This document shows, in pieces, positions 27,539 through 36,070 of a stretch of DNA of 64,000 bases. Below the pieces are notes generated by a model. That model was given only the letters and a program-made list of their open reading frames with translations. It ran no database searches and was not told where the DNA came from. The number at the start of each line of letters is the position of its first letter. The first letter of the stretch is position 1. Source of the DNA: Clostridiales bacterium (GTDB lineage: Bacteria > Bacillota > Clostridia > Lachnospirales > Lachnospiraceae); assembly GCA_029098165.1 (NCBI GenBank), contig JAQXNU010000135.1:1-64000 (forward strand). The letters run 5' to 3'. Made by a program: the position numbers and the translations under genes.

Positions 27539-29044
27539 ATGAAACTGTATATTAATCCAGACATTAAAAAAGGTCATATCAACAAAGAAATTTACGGTCA
27601 TTTTTCTGAACATCTTGGAAGATGTATCTATGAAGGAATCTATGTAGGAGAGGATTCCAAGATTCCGAATACAAATGGTATGCGTAATGATGTAGTAGCT
27701 GCTTTAAAGAATTTACATATTCCAGTTCTTCGCTGGCCAGGCGGATGTTTTGCAGATGAATATCACTGGAGAGATGGAATTGGACCAAAAGAAACAAGAA
27801 AAAAGATGATCAATACTCACTGGGGTGGAGTTGTGGAAGATAACAGCTTCGGTACTCATGAATTTATGGAATTATGCCGTCAGTTAGGCTGTAAGACTTA
27901 CGTTAATGGTAACATGGGCAGTGGAACTGTTCAGGAAATGTCGGAATGGGTAGAATATTTAACTTATGATGGCGTTTCTCCGGTGGCTAAGTTACGTGAA
28001 CAAAATGGTCACAAAGAACCATTTACGGTGGATTACTTTGGTGTTGGTAATGAAAACTGGGGATGTGGCGGTAATATGCTTCCAGAGTATTACGGTAATG
28101 AATACCGCAGATATTCTACTTATGTAAGAAATTATCATCCAGAGAAACCAATCTATAAGATTGCGTGTGGTGCGAATGTTGATGATTATGAATGGACAGA
28201 AAAGGTACTTGAGACGGCATTTAAACGTGCACCAGAGAATGCACATGGTTTTATGGATGGTATGTCTCTTCATTACTATACTGTTCCTCATAACTGGGAC
28301 CATAAAGGAAGTGCCACTCAATTTGATGAGAAAGAGTACTATATGACAATCGCAAAGACTTGGTATATGGAGACTCTTGTAAAACAACACGGGGAAATCA
28401 TGGATCGATTCGATCCGAAGAAGCAACTTGGAATGATTGTTGATGAATGGGGAACTTGGTATGATGTGGAGCCAGGAACCAACCCAGGTTTCTTATATCA
28501 GCAGAATACAATGAGAGATGCCATCGTTGCAAGTATTAATCTAAATATCTTCAACGCGCATTGTGATCGCGTTAAGATGGCAAATATTGCTCAGATGGTT
28601 AACGTGTTACAGTCCGTGATCTTAACCGAGGGTGACAAGATGATCTTGACACCAACTTACCATGTATTTGATCTATATAAGAATCATATGGACAATGAAT
28701 TAGTAGACAGCTACATTAATACAACAAAGATTGGTCTGGAAGAAGAGTATATGGTTCCAAATCTATCACAGTCCGTTTCCCAAGGCCCAGATGGTAAACT
28801 TCAGCTTACAATCAGTAATGCTTCTCTCACAGAAAGCTATGATGTAGAGTCGATCATTGCGGAATATAGGGTTAAGGGAGCAGTAGGCAAGATATTATGT
28901 GATAAGATGGATGCACATAATACATTTGAAGCTCCAGAAACCGTAAAACCAGTGGATTTCTTAGACTTAAAGATCAATGATAAAGGTGTGGCATTTTCAA
29001 TTCCTGCATGTTCCGTGGTTCAACTTGAGATTGAATTAGCGTAA
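27539..29044 (+). CDS. abfA: alpha-L-arabinofuranosidase, GH51
   Basis: A 501-residue enzyme of family GH51. [21 protein letters not shown] is the N-terminal family block; acid/base Glu about 172 lies in [12 protein letters not shown] and nucleophile Glu about 303 in [11 protein letters not shown]. Residues after ~385 make the C-terminal beta-sandwich. No signal peptide, so it works in the cytosol on imported arabino-oligosaccharides, releasing L-arabinose by a retaining mechanism. GGAGGG precedes the ATG. Divergent from the ArsR-type regulator, which probably controls it. Confidence 0.95.
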   Translation: MKLYINPDIKKGHINKEIYGHFSEHLGRCIYEGIYVGEDSKIPNTNGMRNDVVAALKNLHIPVLRWPGGCFADEYHWRDGIGPKETRKKMINTHWGGVVEDNSFGTHEFMELCRQLGCKTYVNGNMGSGTVQEMSEWVEYLTYDGVSPVAKLREQNGHKEPFTVDYFGVGNENWGCGGNMLPEYYGNEYRRYSTYVRNYHPEKPIYKIACGANVDDYEWTEKVLETAFKRAPENAHGFMDGMSLHYYTVPHNWDHKGSATQFDEKEYYMTIAKTWYMETLVKQHGEIMDRFDPKKQLGMIVDEWGTWYDVEPGTNPGFLYQQNTMRDAIVASINLNIFNAHCDRVKMANIAQMVNVLQSVILTEGDKMILTPTYHVFDLYKNHMDNELVDSYINTTKIGLEEEYMVPNLSQSVSQGPDGKLQLTISNASLTESYDVESIIAEYRVKGAVGKILCDKMDAHNTFEAPETVKPVDFLDLKINDKGVAFSIPACSVVQLEIELA

Positions 29045-29063
29045 TTAAAGATCACGAAACGAT

Positions 29064-29324
29064 ATGAATCATGATATGTTAACCTGCAAGAAATGTCTGC
29101 TGTATGAGATGCCCGATGCCAAACGGTATCAGAATATGTATGATTATATTGCAAATCTGGATGATGATGTGAAAGTACCAGAATCAGTATATCAGCAACG
29201 GCTATCTATCTGTAAAGAGTGCGATCAGCTGTTAGCTGGTATGTGCCGTATTTGTGGCTGTTATGTAGAGATGCGTGCGGTGATGAAGCAGCGAAGTTGT
29301 CCGGCAGTAGATGCAAAATGGTAA
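29064..29324 (+). CDS. DUF6171-like cysteine-rich small protein
   Basis: An 86-residue protein with eight cysteines: CKKCLLYEMP at the start, CKECDQLLAGMCRICGCYVEMRAVMKQRSCP at the end. The spacing suggests two zinc sites. This end is the DUF6171 pattern, common in Lachnospiraceae. It starts 20 bp after the GH51 stop with a weak ribosome site, so it probably relies on read-through from that gene; ATG at 29076 is an alternative start. Function unknown. Confidence 0.75.
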   Translation: MNHDMLTCKKCLLYEMPDAKRYQNMYDYIANLDDDVKVPESVYQQRLSICKECDQLLAGMCRICGCYVEMRAVMKQRSCPAVDAKW

Positions 29325-29336
29325 AGAACTAATCAG

Positions 29337-29501
29337 AAAAGGGGCTGTGAAAAAACCGCAATAAAGTTGAACTAGCGAGTCGGGGAATCACATTAGGATT
29401 TGGCTGCCTTTCCCTTGGGTACATGCTTAGCCAAATTCTAATGTAATTCCCCGACTCTTTCCTCGTTATTCTATTTTTGCGGGTTTTTCACAGCTCCTTT
29501 T
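29337..29501. repeat. palindromic dispersed element, copy 3
   Basis: The best-preserved ends: GGGGCTGTGAAAAAACCGCA and TGCGGGTTTTTCACAGC. Arms GAGTCGGGGAATCACATTAG / CTAATGTAATTCCCCGACTC and ATTTGGCT / AGCCAAAT enclose TGCCTTTCCCTTGGGTACATGCTTAG, where the usual CGGAC core has diverged. It lies 13 bp after the DUF6171 stop and probably terminates the GH51 transcript. The following 160 bp up to the next gene hold only AT-rich promoter-like sequence. Confidence 0.88.
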
Positions 29502-29664
29502 CGTATCTACATTATGAAACGTTAATACCTTGGTAGCGAGGTACTAATAAATTCTATGATAAGTTCCATTTTATTTGGATTAATTCCAACACAGATTGTA
29601 AAAAAGTAATCTACATTTATTGTAAAACATGTTACAATGGTAAAAAAAGGAGGAGCGAAATGAC

Positions 29665-31503
29665 ATGAAAAATTTAAAGAGGATACTATTTTTGGCATTT
29701 GCTTTACTATTCTTATGCTCGATACCAATCTCAAGTGTAGAAGCAGCCAGTAAGGTAACGGCAAAAAAGGTGCTGAAAGATGCATTATATAGCAAACAGG
29801 GTAAGAACGATTTAGTTGTAGTTAGTATTAATGTATCTGCAGATATCAAGAGAAAGGAAATGATGGAAATAACGAAAGAGAAAATGCATGGTTATCGTTC
29901 CGTGCAAGTTAAAGGAAAGGATTTTGTCTGTGTTCAACATTATAAAGATACTTTTGGTGATTTCATAAATGAGTCCCACTATTATGAAACGTACGACTCA
30001 AAAAAACAAAAACGAACTAGCCTTTATAGTGAAGGTGATACCAATACATATGACAGAGCGGACTTTGTTGGTGTAGAGACTGATCTCAAAGCATATGATT
30101 ACAAGAATATGTTCAAGTATATGTCAGATATTAAATTTGTAAAAAAGGATACCCTCAAAAATGGTCAAAAAGCATATTGTGTTTCAGCAAAGTTTGATTG
30201 TGCTAGTTATCTAGGCAATAGAGAGCATTGTGAAGAGGTTTTTACAAGCAATATTCTTGCATTTTATCCGTATATGGATAATATGAAGAATGTCTATGCA
30301 AAAGTAACAGCCTATATCAATCAAAAAACTGGTAAGCTGATCAGCATGAAATTTAATATGAATGATTATGTAAAAAACCTGGAAAAGGAAGCATTTCAAT
30401 TGAGTATAGGTAAGGTGGACAATGATAAGGACTATTCTATTCAGGTGAACTCAACGAAATCTTATATGACGATTGAAGTTAATCCAAAGAATTACAAAAA
30501 GATTACAATGCCAAGTAATTATACGCAGTATAAATTTGATTATGAAAATGGAATTGAATCAAAAATTATTTATGAGAAAAATAAAAAAGTAAAAGAGATG
30601 CGTTATTCGGAGGAAGGATTTGAATCAGCAACTTATGATAAAAACGGAAAACTAGTAAGTGAAATCAAGACCAAATATGCAGATGAATATTCAATCAGCA
30701 AACAGTATAAGAACGGTAAGTTGACGAATACAACTAAAATAGATCGTGTAGATAGTACAACGGTTTCAAATGTAAATCAGCTTATGAATGCGATAGGAAC
30801 CTACAATCTAATCTATTTAGAAGAGGGAGAATATAATCTCTCAGATTTAGAGGCGTTGCAAGATATAGGATATCTTGCAAATGTTTATGCAAATTCTACA
30901 TATGATGGAGTGGAATACGTATTACATGCTGTCAACCACCTTACTCTGATTGGTAAGGGTAATGTTTCGATTGTAATTGAGCCTCGGTATTCCAATGTAA
31001 TTAACCTTGATGGTTGTAGGGATATAACATTTAAGAATCTGACCATTGGACATACCAAAGAGAAAGGATATTGTGAAGGTGGTGTATTGCATATTACAAA
31101 TTCCGATAAGATTACAATTGATTCCTGTAACTTATATGGTTGTGGGACATACGGTATTATCACGGACTATGTAGATAATCTAAAGATGGTAAATACCCAG
31201 ATTTATGAATGTACCTATGGAATCATGGAATTAACTAATACGACAAATGCCCAATTTTCTAATTGTAAATTTAAAGATAATGTCGGTTATGATATGATCT
31301 TCTTAGATGGATGCAGTTCCATTACTTATGATAAATGCCAGATTTACAATAATACTGTTGATTATGAGGTTTTCAATTATTTTATTGTAAGCAATAATAA
31401 TCAAAAGATCACATTTAAAAATTGTGACTTCCATGATAACACAAAAGAGTGTGAATTAACAAATGATGATGGAATTCAGTTTAAGGATTGTAAATTACAA
31501 TAA
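29665..31503 (+). CDS. secreted right-handed beta-helix repeat protein
   Basis: A 612-residue exported protein. The signal peptide (~1-28, ILFLAFALLFLCSIPISSVEA-A) is followed by an N-terminal domain (~30-275) with amphipathic strands, a short domain of 'toxin/MORN-like' YDxNGKLVSE repeats (~285-350), then a C-terminal parallel beta-helix (~380-612) built of repeats such as ITFKNLTIGH, ITIDSCNLYGCG, AQFSNCKFKDN, ITYDKCQIYNN, ITFKNCDFHDN. NosD/pectate-lyase-like folds of this type bind or cut polysaccharides, but no catalytic residues are evident. AAAGGAGG precedes the ATG. It opens the glycosyltransferase region; a role at the cell surface is inferred. Confidence 0.8.
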   Translation: MKNLKRILFLAFALLFLCSIPISSVEAASKVTAKKVLKDALYSKQGKNDLVVVSINVSADIKRKEMMEITKEKMHGYRSVQVKGKDFVCVQHYKDTFGDFINESHYYETYDSKKQKRTSLYSEGDTNTYDRADFVGVETDLKAYDYKNMFKYMSDIKFVKKDTLKNGQKAYCVSAKFDCASYLGNREHCEEVFTSNILAFYPYMDNMKNVYAKVTAYINQKTGKLISMKFNMNDYVKNLEKEAFQLSIGKVDNDKDYSIQVNSTKSYMTIEVNPKNYKKITMPSNYTQYKFDYENGIESKIIYEKNKKVKEMRYSEEGFESATYDKNGKLVSEIKTKYADEYSISKQYKNGKLTNTTKIDRVDSTTVSNVNQLMNAIGTYNLIYLEEGEYNLSDLEALQDIGYLANVYANSTYDGVEYVLHAVNHLTLIGKGNVSIVIEPRYSNVINLDGCRDITFKNLTIGHTKEKGYCEGGVLHITNSDKITIDSCNLYGCGTYGIITDYVDNLKMVNTQIYECTYGIMELTNTTNAQFSNCKFKDNVGYDMIFLDGCSSITYDKCQIYNNTVDYEVFNYFIVSNNNQKITFKNCDFHDNTKECELTNDDGIQFKDCKLQ

Positions 31504-31526
31504 AAGGGAATCTTAAGGAAGCTACT

Positions 31527-31608
31527 ATTATTTTGTCTAGTTTCTCACGATGGTACATAATTTGGAACTTTCTAGCCAGAATTTTGGACCCTGGGCCCAA
31601 AATTCTGA
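31527..31608. repeat. second repeat family copy with hairpin (also at 49.9 kb)
   Basis: Contains AGAATTTTGG / CCAAAATTCT (31578-31606) flanking ACCCTGGGC, preceded by TTTGGAACTTTCT and TTATTTTGTCTAGTTTCTCA. A diverged form of the same succession lies at about 49932-50016. It follows the beta-helix gene stop and may terminate it, although the T-run is weak. Confidence 0.5.
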
Positions 31609-31660
31609 CCTTTTGGTATAAGTTGCTTGTTAGAGGAAAGGGGGATAAAGAATAGGGATT

Positions 31661-32278
31661 ATGAAGAAAATAGTAATTGTTCTGATCATTCTTTTCTTGG
31701 GGGTTATGGCATTGAATAGTTATGTTATTTCTTTTGGAGATGACATTGATCAAAAGAAAATGGAAAAGATCAAGGAAAAGGAAAAAGAAAAAGAATTAAT
31801 GGAAGAGGCTTTACTAAAGAAGTGTCAACAAGCCAAAACAGCAATGGATTTGAAAGAGGAACTATGCAAGATGATAGGCGATGAGATAGTATATTGTGAG
31901 ACAGAGGAAACAAACGATATTCTTATGTATTATCCTTTATTGGACAGTAGAGATGAATACATTATTTTGTCACAAGGAGAGAAGGAATATGTGTTGTTCT
32001 ATTATTGGATGTCTTCCTACGGAGAGAAATTGAAGGATATTGTTTCAATAACAAAGGAATATACCTATCCGAACCAAACAACGTTACAGCTGAATGTTGA
32101 AACGAAAACAAGTAAGATAAAATCAAGAGGAGACTTCCCACATTTCTCTTATGCCCGTTGCTTGATCGAACTAGATAGAAAAATCACCTGTCTTGTAGTA
32201 AATGGTGTTCCCTACCATCAATATGATGGAGGAATAGGCATTACGTGCTATTCCTTTATTTTTATGTTCCAAATTTGA
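31661..32278 (+). CDS. hypothetical single-pass membrane or exported protein
   Basis: A 205-residue protein. An N-terminal hydrophobic helix (~4-22, IVIVLIILFLGVMALNSYVI) is followed by a highly charged Lys/Glu stretch (~35-50) predicted as coiled coil, and a mixed domain (~55-195) with KDIVSITKEYTYPNQTTLQLNVETKT. No cleavage site is clear, so it may stay anchored. No family recognised. GAAAGGGGG lies upstream of the ATG. The very end (GITCYSFIFMFQI) is unusually hydrophobic and may reflect a late frameshift. Confidence 0.6.
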   Translation: MKKIVIVLIILFLGVMALNSYVISFGDDIDQKKMEKIKEKEKEKELMEEALLKKCQQAKTAMDLKEELCKMIGDEIVYCETEETNDILMYYPLLDSRDEYIILSQGEKEYVLFYYWMSSYGEKLKDIVSITKEYTYPNQTTLQLNVETKTSKIKSRGDFPHFSYARCLIELDRKITCLVVNGVPYHQYDGGIGITCYSFIFMFQI

Positions 32279-32439
32279 AATACTTTAGTTAGTGATAAAT
32301 TTACATAAGTGGGTATAAAATGATTATTAATACCACAAAATATGATATAATAACTATCGATTTGAAGTGTTCAAAAAACTTTTTTGTACGTAGTAGTGCT
32401 TATATGGAATACCATTAACATTGAAAGGAATTGATACAT

Positions 32440-33417
32440 ATGAGGATACTCTATCTTGTAATTCCATGTTATAACGAGATGGAAGTTTTACCTAAAACGA
32501 GTGGTATTTTTCAACAAAAGATAAAGGAATTAATTGAAAAGAACATCATTTCTAAGGAGAGTAAAATATTATTTGTAAATGACGGAAGTAAGGATGACAC
32601 ATGGAATGTCATAAAAACTCTCGTACATAAGGATCCCATTTTTATAGGAATCAGCTTAAGCCGAAACCGCGGGCATCAAAATGCATTATTAGCAGGTTTG
32701 ATGGAAGCAAAAAAATATTGTGACATTACAATCTCTTTGGATTGTGATGGACAAGATGATATACAGGCTATTGATAAGATGTTAGAAGAATATGAGAATG
32801 GAAGTGACGTCGTCTATGGCGTGCGTTCCGATCGAAAGAGTGATTCATTCTTTAAACGACATACAGCACAAGTTTATTATCGAATTTTACGAAGACTTGG
32901 AGGCGACATTGTTTATAATCACGCAGACTATCGTTTGATTTCTTCTAAAGTATTGAATGAATTGGAGAACTTTAAAGAAGTAAATCTATTCTTGCGTGGA
33001 TTAATTCCATTGGTAGGATTTCGAAGTTCTTGCGTGTATTATGAGAGAAAACAGCGAATTGCTGGTAAGACACATTATTCCCTTCATCATATGTTTGCAC
33101 TTGCGTGTGAAGGGATTACCAGCTTAAGTATTCGACCATTACAATTAATTACTCGACTTGGGATTCTAATTGCTACGATTAGCTTTATTGGAGTCATATG
33201 GTCAATTGCTTCGTATTTTTCTCATCGTACCGTTTCTGGGTGGACAAGTATGACTTGTATTGTTTGCTTAGTCAGTGGAGTACAGTTAATCGGTATGGGT
33301 GTTATTGGTGAGTATATAGGTAAAATGTATATGGAAACAAAGCATCGTCCAAGGTATATCATCAGTGAACGAACGAGTGTAGATCAAGTGGAGGAACAAA
33401 TGGATGAAACAAAATAA
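32440..33417 (+). CDS. GtrB/DPM1-like lipid-phosphate glycosyltransferase (GT2)
   Basis: A 325-residue GT2 enzyme. ILYLVIPCYNEMEVLP, VNDGSKDDTW, SRNRGHQNALLAGL and the nucleotide-sugar acidic motif SLDCDGQDD are all present; two C-terminal helices (~235-255, ~270-292) anchor it in the membrane. It likely loads a sugar onto undecaprenyl phosphate for use outside the cell. ATG at 32440 is chosen with AAAGGAATTG upstream. Its stop overlaps the next gene by 14 bp, so the two work together in one surface-glycosylation step (inference). Confidence 0.9.
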   Translation: MRILYLVIPCYNEMEVLPKTSGIFQQKIKELIEKNIISKESKILFVNDGSKDDTWNVIKTLVHKDPIFIGISLSRNRGHQNALLAGLMEAKKYCDITISLDCDGQDDIQAIDKMLEEYENGSDVVYGVRSDRKSDSFFKRHTAQVYYRILRRLGGDIVYNHADYRLISSKVLNELENFKEVNLFLRGLIPLVGFRSSCVYYERKQRIAGKTHYSLHHMFALACEGITSLSIRPLQLITRLGILIATISFIGVIWSIASYFSHRTVSGWTSMTCIVCLVSGVQLIGMGVIGEYIGKMYMETKHRPRYIISERTSVDQVEEQMDETK

Positions 33418-34615
33418 ACTATCATTTCAATTTGAAAGAGATTTTCTTTCATGGGTTACAAAGCATTTGAATGTAATTACATTTCTTGCTATAACATTTT
33501 TTGGATTAGTATTAAGATATATGTTACGCAATCAGACGAGTGGAGATTTAGAATTATGTTTGCTCCCGTGGTTTGATAAGATCAATGACAACGATTTTAG
33601 GACAAATTTGTTAACTCAGGTTGGTAACTATAATTTACTGTACCAATTATTTATATCTATTCTGACATATATTCCGTTACGACCAATTCTGTCGTATAAG
33701 TTATTATCTTGCATATTTGACTTTTTACTTGCGCTTATTGTAATGAAATTCGTCTATATATTACAAACAAAAGAAAGCAATGTGAAAAAAGAAAAGGCAA
33801 CGGAAGTAGCACTCTTTGCTTATGCAGCGATTGTTTTTTGCCCAATTGTCTTCTTGAATTCAGCTGCCTGGGGGCAATGTGATAGTATTTATGTATTTTT
33901 TATTGTATTTTCGCTCTATCAATTATATCAAGAACGATATGCTAAGGCTTTTATTTTGCTAGGACTATCATTTGCATTTAAATTACAGATGGTATTTATT
34001 TTGCCATTTTACTGTTTTATTTATCTTGTAAAAAAGGATTTTAGTATCTTATACTTCTTCTTAATTCCACTTACACATTTAGTAACAGCAATACCTAATT
34101 TACTTGCAGGAAGGTCAGTTTTAGACCTTTTGAAGATATACTATCATCAAACCAATACTTTTCGGAAAATAACGATGAATTATCCTGGTTTTTGGTCAAT
34201 TACGAATGCAAATTATGATAATTTCTCCAGGCCAGCTATCGTTATTACAATTGTGATTCTTGGTTTACTTATGTATTACTTTATGAAGAAAAAAGTAACA
34301 TTGACGGGAGATCATATGTTATATATTGCGTTCTTGTTAACGTTTGCTTGCATACTATTTTTACCTGCAATGCATGAACGGTATGGTTATTTGTATGAGA
34401 TACTTGCATTTATACTTGTTTTTCGTTATCGTAAAACACTACCTTTATTAATTGGACTAGTGTTAATCACAATTCGTACTTATTCTCATTATCTTTTTGG
34501 AATTCAAATTCGACTTGATCTCTTGGGGATAATTAATATTACTATATTCTTATGTTATCTTGTATATTTTAATTTCATAATGAATAAAGAGGAAGTGACT
34601 CAATACCAAAATTAA
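33404..34615 (+). CDS. polytopic membrane glycosyltransferase (Gpi18/GT-C-like mannosyltransferase)
   Basis: A 403-residue protein with about eleven helices. The motif NSAAWGQCDSIYVFFIVFSLY and FAFKLQMVFILPF match the GT-C family related to Gpi18 mannosyltransferases; acidic residues after the first helix (SGDLELCLLPWFD) supply the expected external catalytic acid. It probably takes a sugar from the lipid donor made by the preceding enzyme and places it on a wall polymer or protein. Translationally coupled to it by a 14-bp overlap. Confidence 0.82.
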   Translation: MKQNKLSFQFERDFLSWVTKHLNVITFLAITFFGLVLRYMLRNQTSGDLELCLLPWFDKINDNDFRTNLLTQVGNYNLLYQLFISILTYIPLRPILSYKLLSCIFDFLLALIVMKFVYILQTKESNVKKEKATEVALFAYAAIVFCPIVFLNSAAWGQCDSIYVFFIVFSLYQLYQERYAKAFILLGLSFAFKLQMVFILPFYCFIYLVKKDFSILYFFLIPLTHLVTAIPNLLAGRSVLDLLKIYYHQTNTFRKITMNYPGFWSITNANYDNFSRPAIVITIVILGLLMYYFMKKKVTLTGDHMLYIAFLLTFACILFLPAMHERYGYLYEILAFILVFRYRKTLPLLIGLVLITIRTYSHYLFGIQIRLDLLGIINITIFLCYLVYFNFIMNKEEVTQYQN

Positions 34616-34617
34616 TC

Positions 34618-35084
34618 ATGATTCGTGGAAAAACAAGTGTTGCAAAGGCATTGCAACGAAATTTGGGAGAAATACTCTTATGATTCCGCAAGATATTATT
34701 CGACGAGAAATGTTATGGGCAAATGACGGAATCGATACAGCAGCACTACCAATGCTCATTTCATTATTGCAATATGGTTATGAGAATAGTGAAATTACGA
34801 TTATTGAAAGTATTTTTAAATCCGTTTGGTATTGGCCGTTATTTGAAAAGGCAGTTCAGATTTATGGTGAAAATATTTATGCTTATTACTATGAATTGCC
34901 ATTTGAAGAAACATTCAAACGCCACGAAACAAAAAGTAATCGATTTGATTTTGGTGAAGAAGAAATGCGAAGCTAGTGGAATGAAAAGGATTACATAGGA
35001 TTTATAAAGGAAAAAACACTGACTAAGGAAATAACATTAGATGATGCGGTTAATCGTATTTATTCTGACGTGTTATATAGTTAG
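34618..35084 (+). pseudogene. decayed P-loop (zeta-toxin-like) kinase
   Basis: Pieces of one small kinase lie in order. 34609-34680 reads KLIMIRG-KTSVAKALQRNLGE, where the GNSGSG part of Walker A is missing. After a one-base shift at ~34680 comes IPQDIIRREMLWANDG...AYYYELPFEETFKRHETK to EEMRS. An in-frame TAG at 34974 interrupts it, and WNEKDYIGFIKEKTLTKEI...AVNRIYSDVL follows. Three independent lesions (P-loop loss, frameshift, stop) make it dead. Family members phosphorylate small molecules; about 160 residues when intact. Confidence 0.85.
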
Positions 35085-35109
35085 TGAATTTGGGGGTGTA
35101 GGTCAAAAA

Positions 35110-35403
35110 ATGAAGAAAAGTTTTTATGCAAGTGCCTGCATACAAGGAATTCATGGAGGAGCCATAAAGTTAACAGACGATGCATTTTATTTTGTATGTC
35201 AAAAAATTACGATTCCTAATGATTATAAAATGCTAAAAATTCCTTACGAAAATATAGAATTGATTTCATATCATATGTTTGCGTTGATATTTCCAATTGT
35301 TAAAATAAAAGTGAAGACAGGAAAAAAATATAAGTTTGTTATTTTTAATAAGAGAAAGTTTCAAAGATGTATTAATGAATTAAATGATAGTGATTTACGC
35401 TAA
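35110..35403 (+). CDS. GRAM/PH-like small protein
   Basis: A 97-residue protein of alternating beta strands: KKSFYASACIQGIHGGAIKLTDDAFYFVCQKITIPNDY, then IPYENIELISYHMFALIFPIVKIKVKTGKKYKFVIFNKRKF. That pattern (strand with a G-G-x-L turn, IPYxxI, then a C-terminal helix) is typical of bacterial GRAM/PH-like domains. ATG at 35110 is preferred to 35041, which lies inside the kinase relic. Followed by a good terminator. Function unknown. Confidence 0.6.
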   Translation: MKKSFYASACIQGIHGGAIKLTDDAFYFVCQKITIPNDYKMLKIPYENIELISYHMFALIFPIVKIKVKTGKKYKFVIFNKRKFQRCINELNDSDLR

Positions 35404-35450
35404 CTTCAAGGATATCTTAGCCCTTCCAATTTTGGGTAAAGAATATACAA

Positions 35451-35493
35451 ACTATTGGATTATCTATTTACGATTAAATCCAATAGTTTTTTT
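35451..35493 (+). terminator. Rho-independent terminator
   Basis: ACTATTGGATT pairs with AATCCAATAGT followed by seven T. It ends the transcript of the GRAM/PH-like gene. Confidence 0.88.
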
Positions 35494-35530
35494 ATAGCTA
35501 TATGATAAACAAAATTAGATAGTAGATATT

Positions 35531-35590
35531 TATTTACCAACATTAATGTAAATTTACCAACATTAATGTAAATTTACAAACTTAAATGTA
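35531..35590. repeat. three tandem 20-bp repeats upstream of the PadR operon
   Basis: Unit AATTTACCAACATTAATGTA: units at 35531-35550 and 35551-35570 differ by one base; the third (35571-35590) is AATTTACAAACTTAAATGTA. Each of the first two contains the palindrome ACATTAATGT. Across unit borders the sequence ATGT-N10-ACAT appears, close to the ATGT-N8-ACAT reported for PadR. It lies 45 bp upstream of the -35 box, so it may be an operator or activator site. Confidence 0.7.
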
Positions 35591-35635
35591 ACTTATCACA
35601 ATTATTAGAGAAAAATTAGAATCACATTAACCATA

Positions 35636-35665
35636 TTGACATTATAATATTATACGATGTATAGT
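35636..35665 (+). promoter_or_regulatory. sigma-A promoter of padR operon
   Basis: TTGACA (35636-35641) and TATAGT (35660-35665), spacing 18. The start would fall near 35672, leaving about 80 nt of leader before padR. Confidence 0.65.
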
Positions 35666-35752
35666 ATTGTCATCGAAACAATATTACAACTGAAATAGCA
35701 ATAAACAAGTTCAGAAAATACTTGTTTAATCTATGGCAAAGGAGTTGATTAC

Positions 35753-36070
35753 ATGGTATTTAATACAGGCTCAGCGTTACTGGATGCAATCGTATTAGCA
35801 GCTGTATCGCGAGAACCAGAAGGAACTTATGGATATAAGATCACACAGGATGTCAGAGAAGCAATTGAAATTTCAGAATCCACATTATATCCAGTACTTC
35901 GAAGATTACAAAAAGACAATTGTTTGGAAGCATACAATCAAGAAATTGCAGGTCGCAATCGACGATATTATAAAGTTACTCCACAGGGGCGAAGTCAGTT
36001 ACAACTTTACTGCTCTGAGTGGAAAAATTATTCAGATAAGATTGCAAAAATATTTGAGGGGGTGGCTTAG
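35753..36070 (+). CDS. PadR-family transcriptional regulator
   Basis: A 105-residue short (PadR-s2) regulator: LLDAIVLAAVSREPEGTYGYKITQDVREAIEISESTLYPVLRRLQKDNCLEAYNQE... shows the PadR winged helix, with a short C-terminal dimerisation helix. In such operons the regulator represses its own envelope-protein genes. AAAGGAG 12 nt before the ATG. The next gene starts at the base after its stop codon. Confidence 0.93.
   Translation: MVFNTGSALLDAIVLAAVSREPEGTYGYKITQDVREAIEISESTLYPVLRRLQKDNCLEAYNQEIAGRNRRYYKVTPQGRSQLQLYCSEWKNYSDKIAKIFEGVA

Noticed and set aside
27992-28426. 144-residue frame on the minus strand
   Set aside because: Antisense to the well-supported GH51 gene; composition is an artefact of its codons.
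35531-35590. Possible small CRISPR array
   Set aside because: Units are 20 bp, directly abutting, with no spacers and no cas genes in the window.
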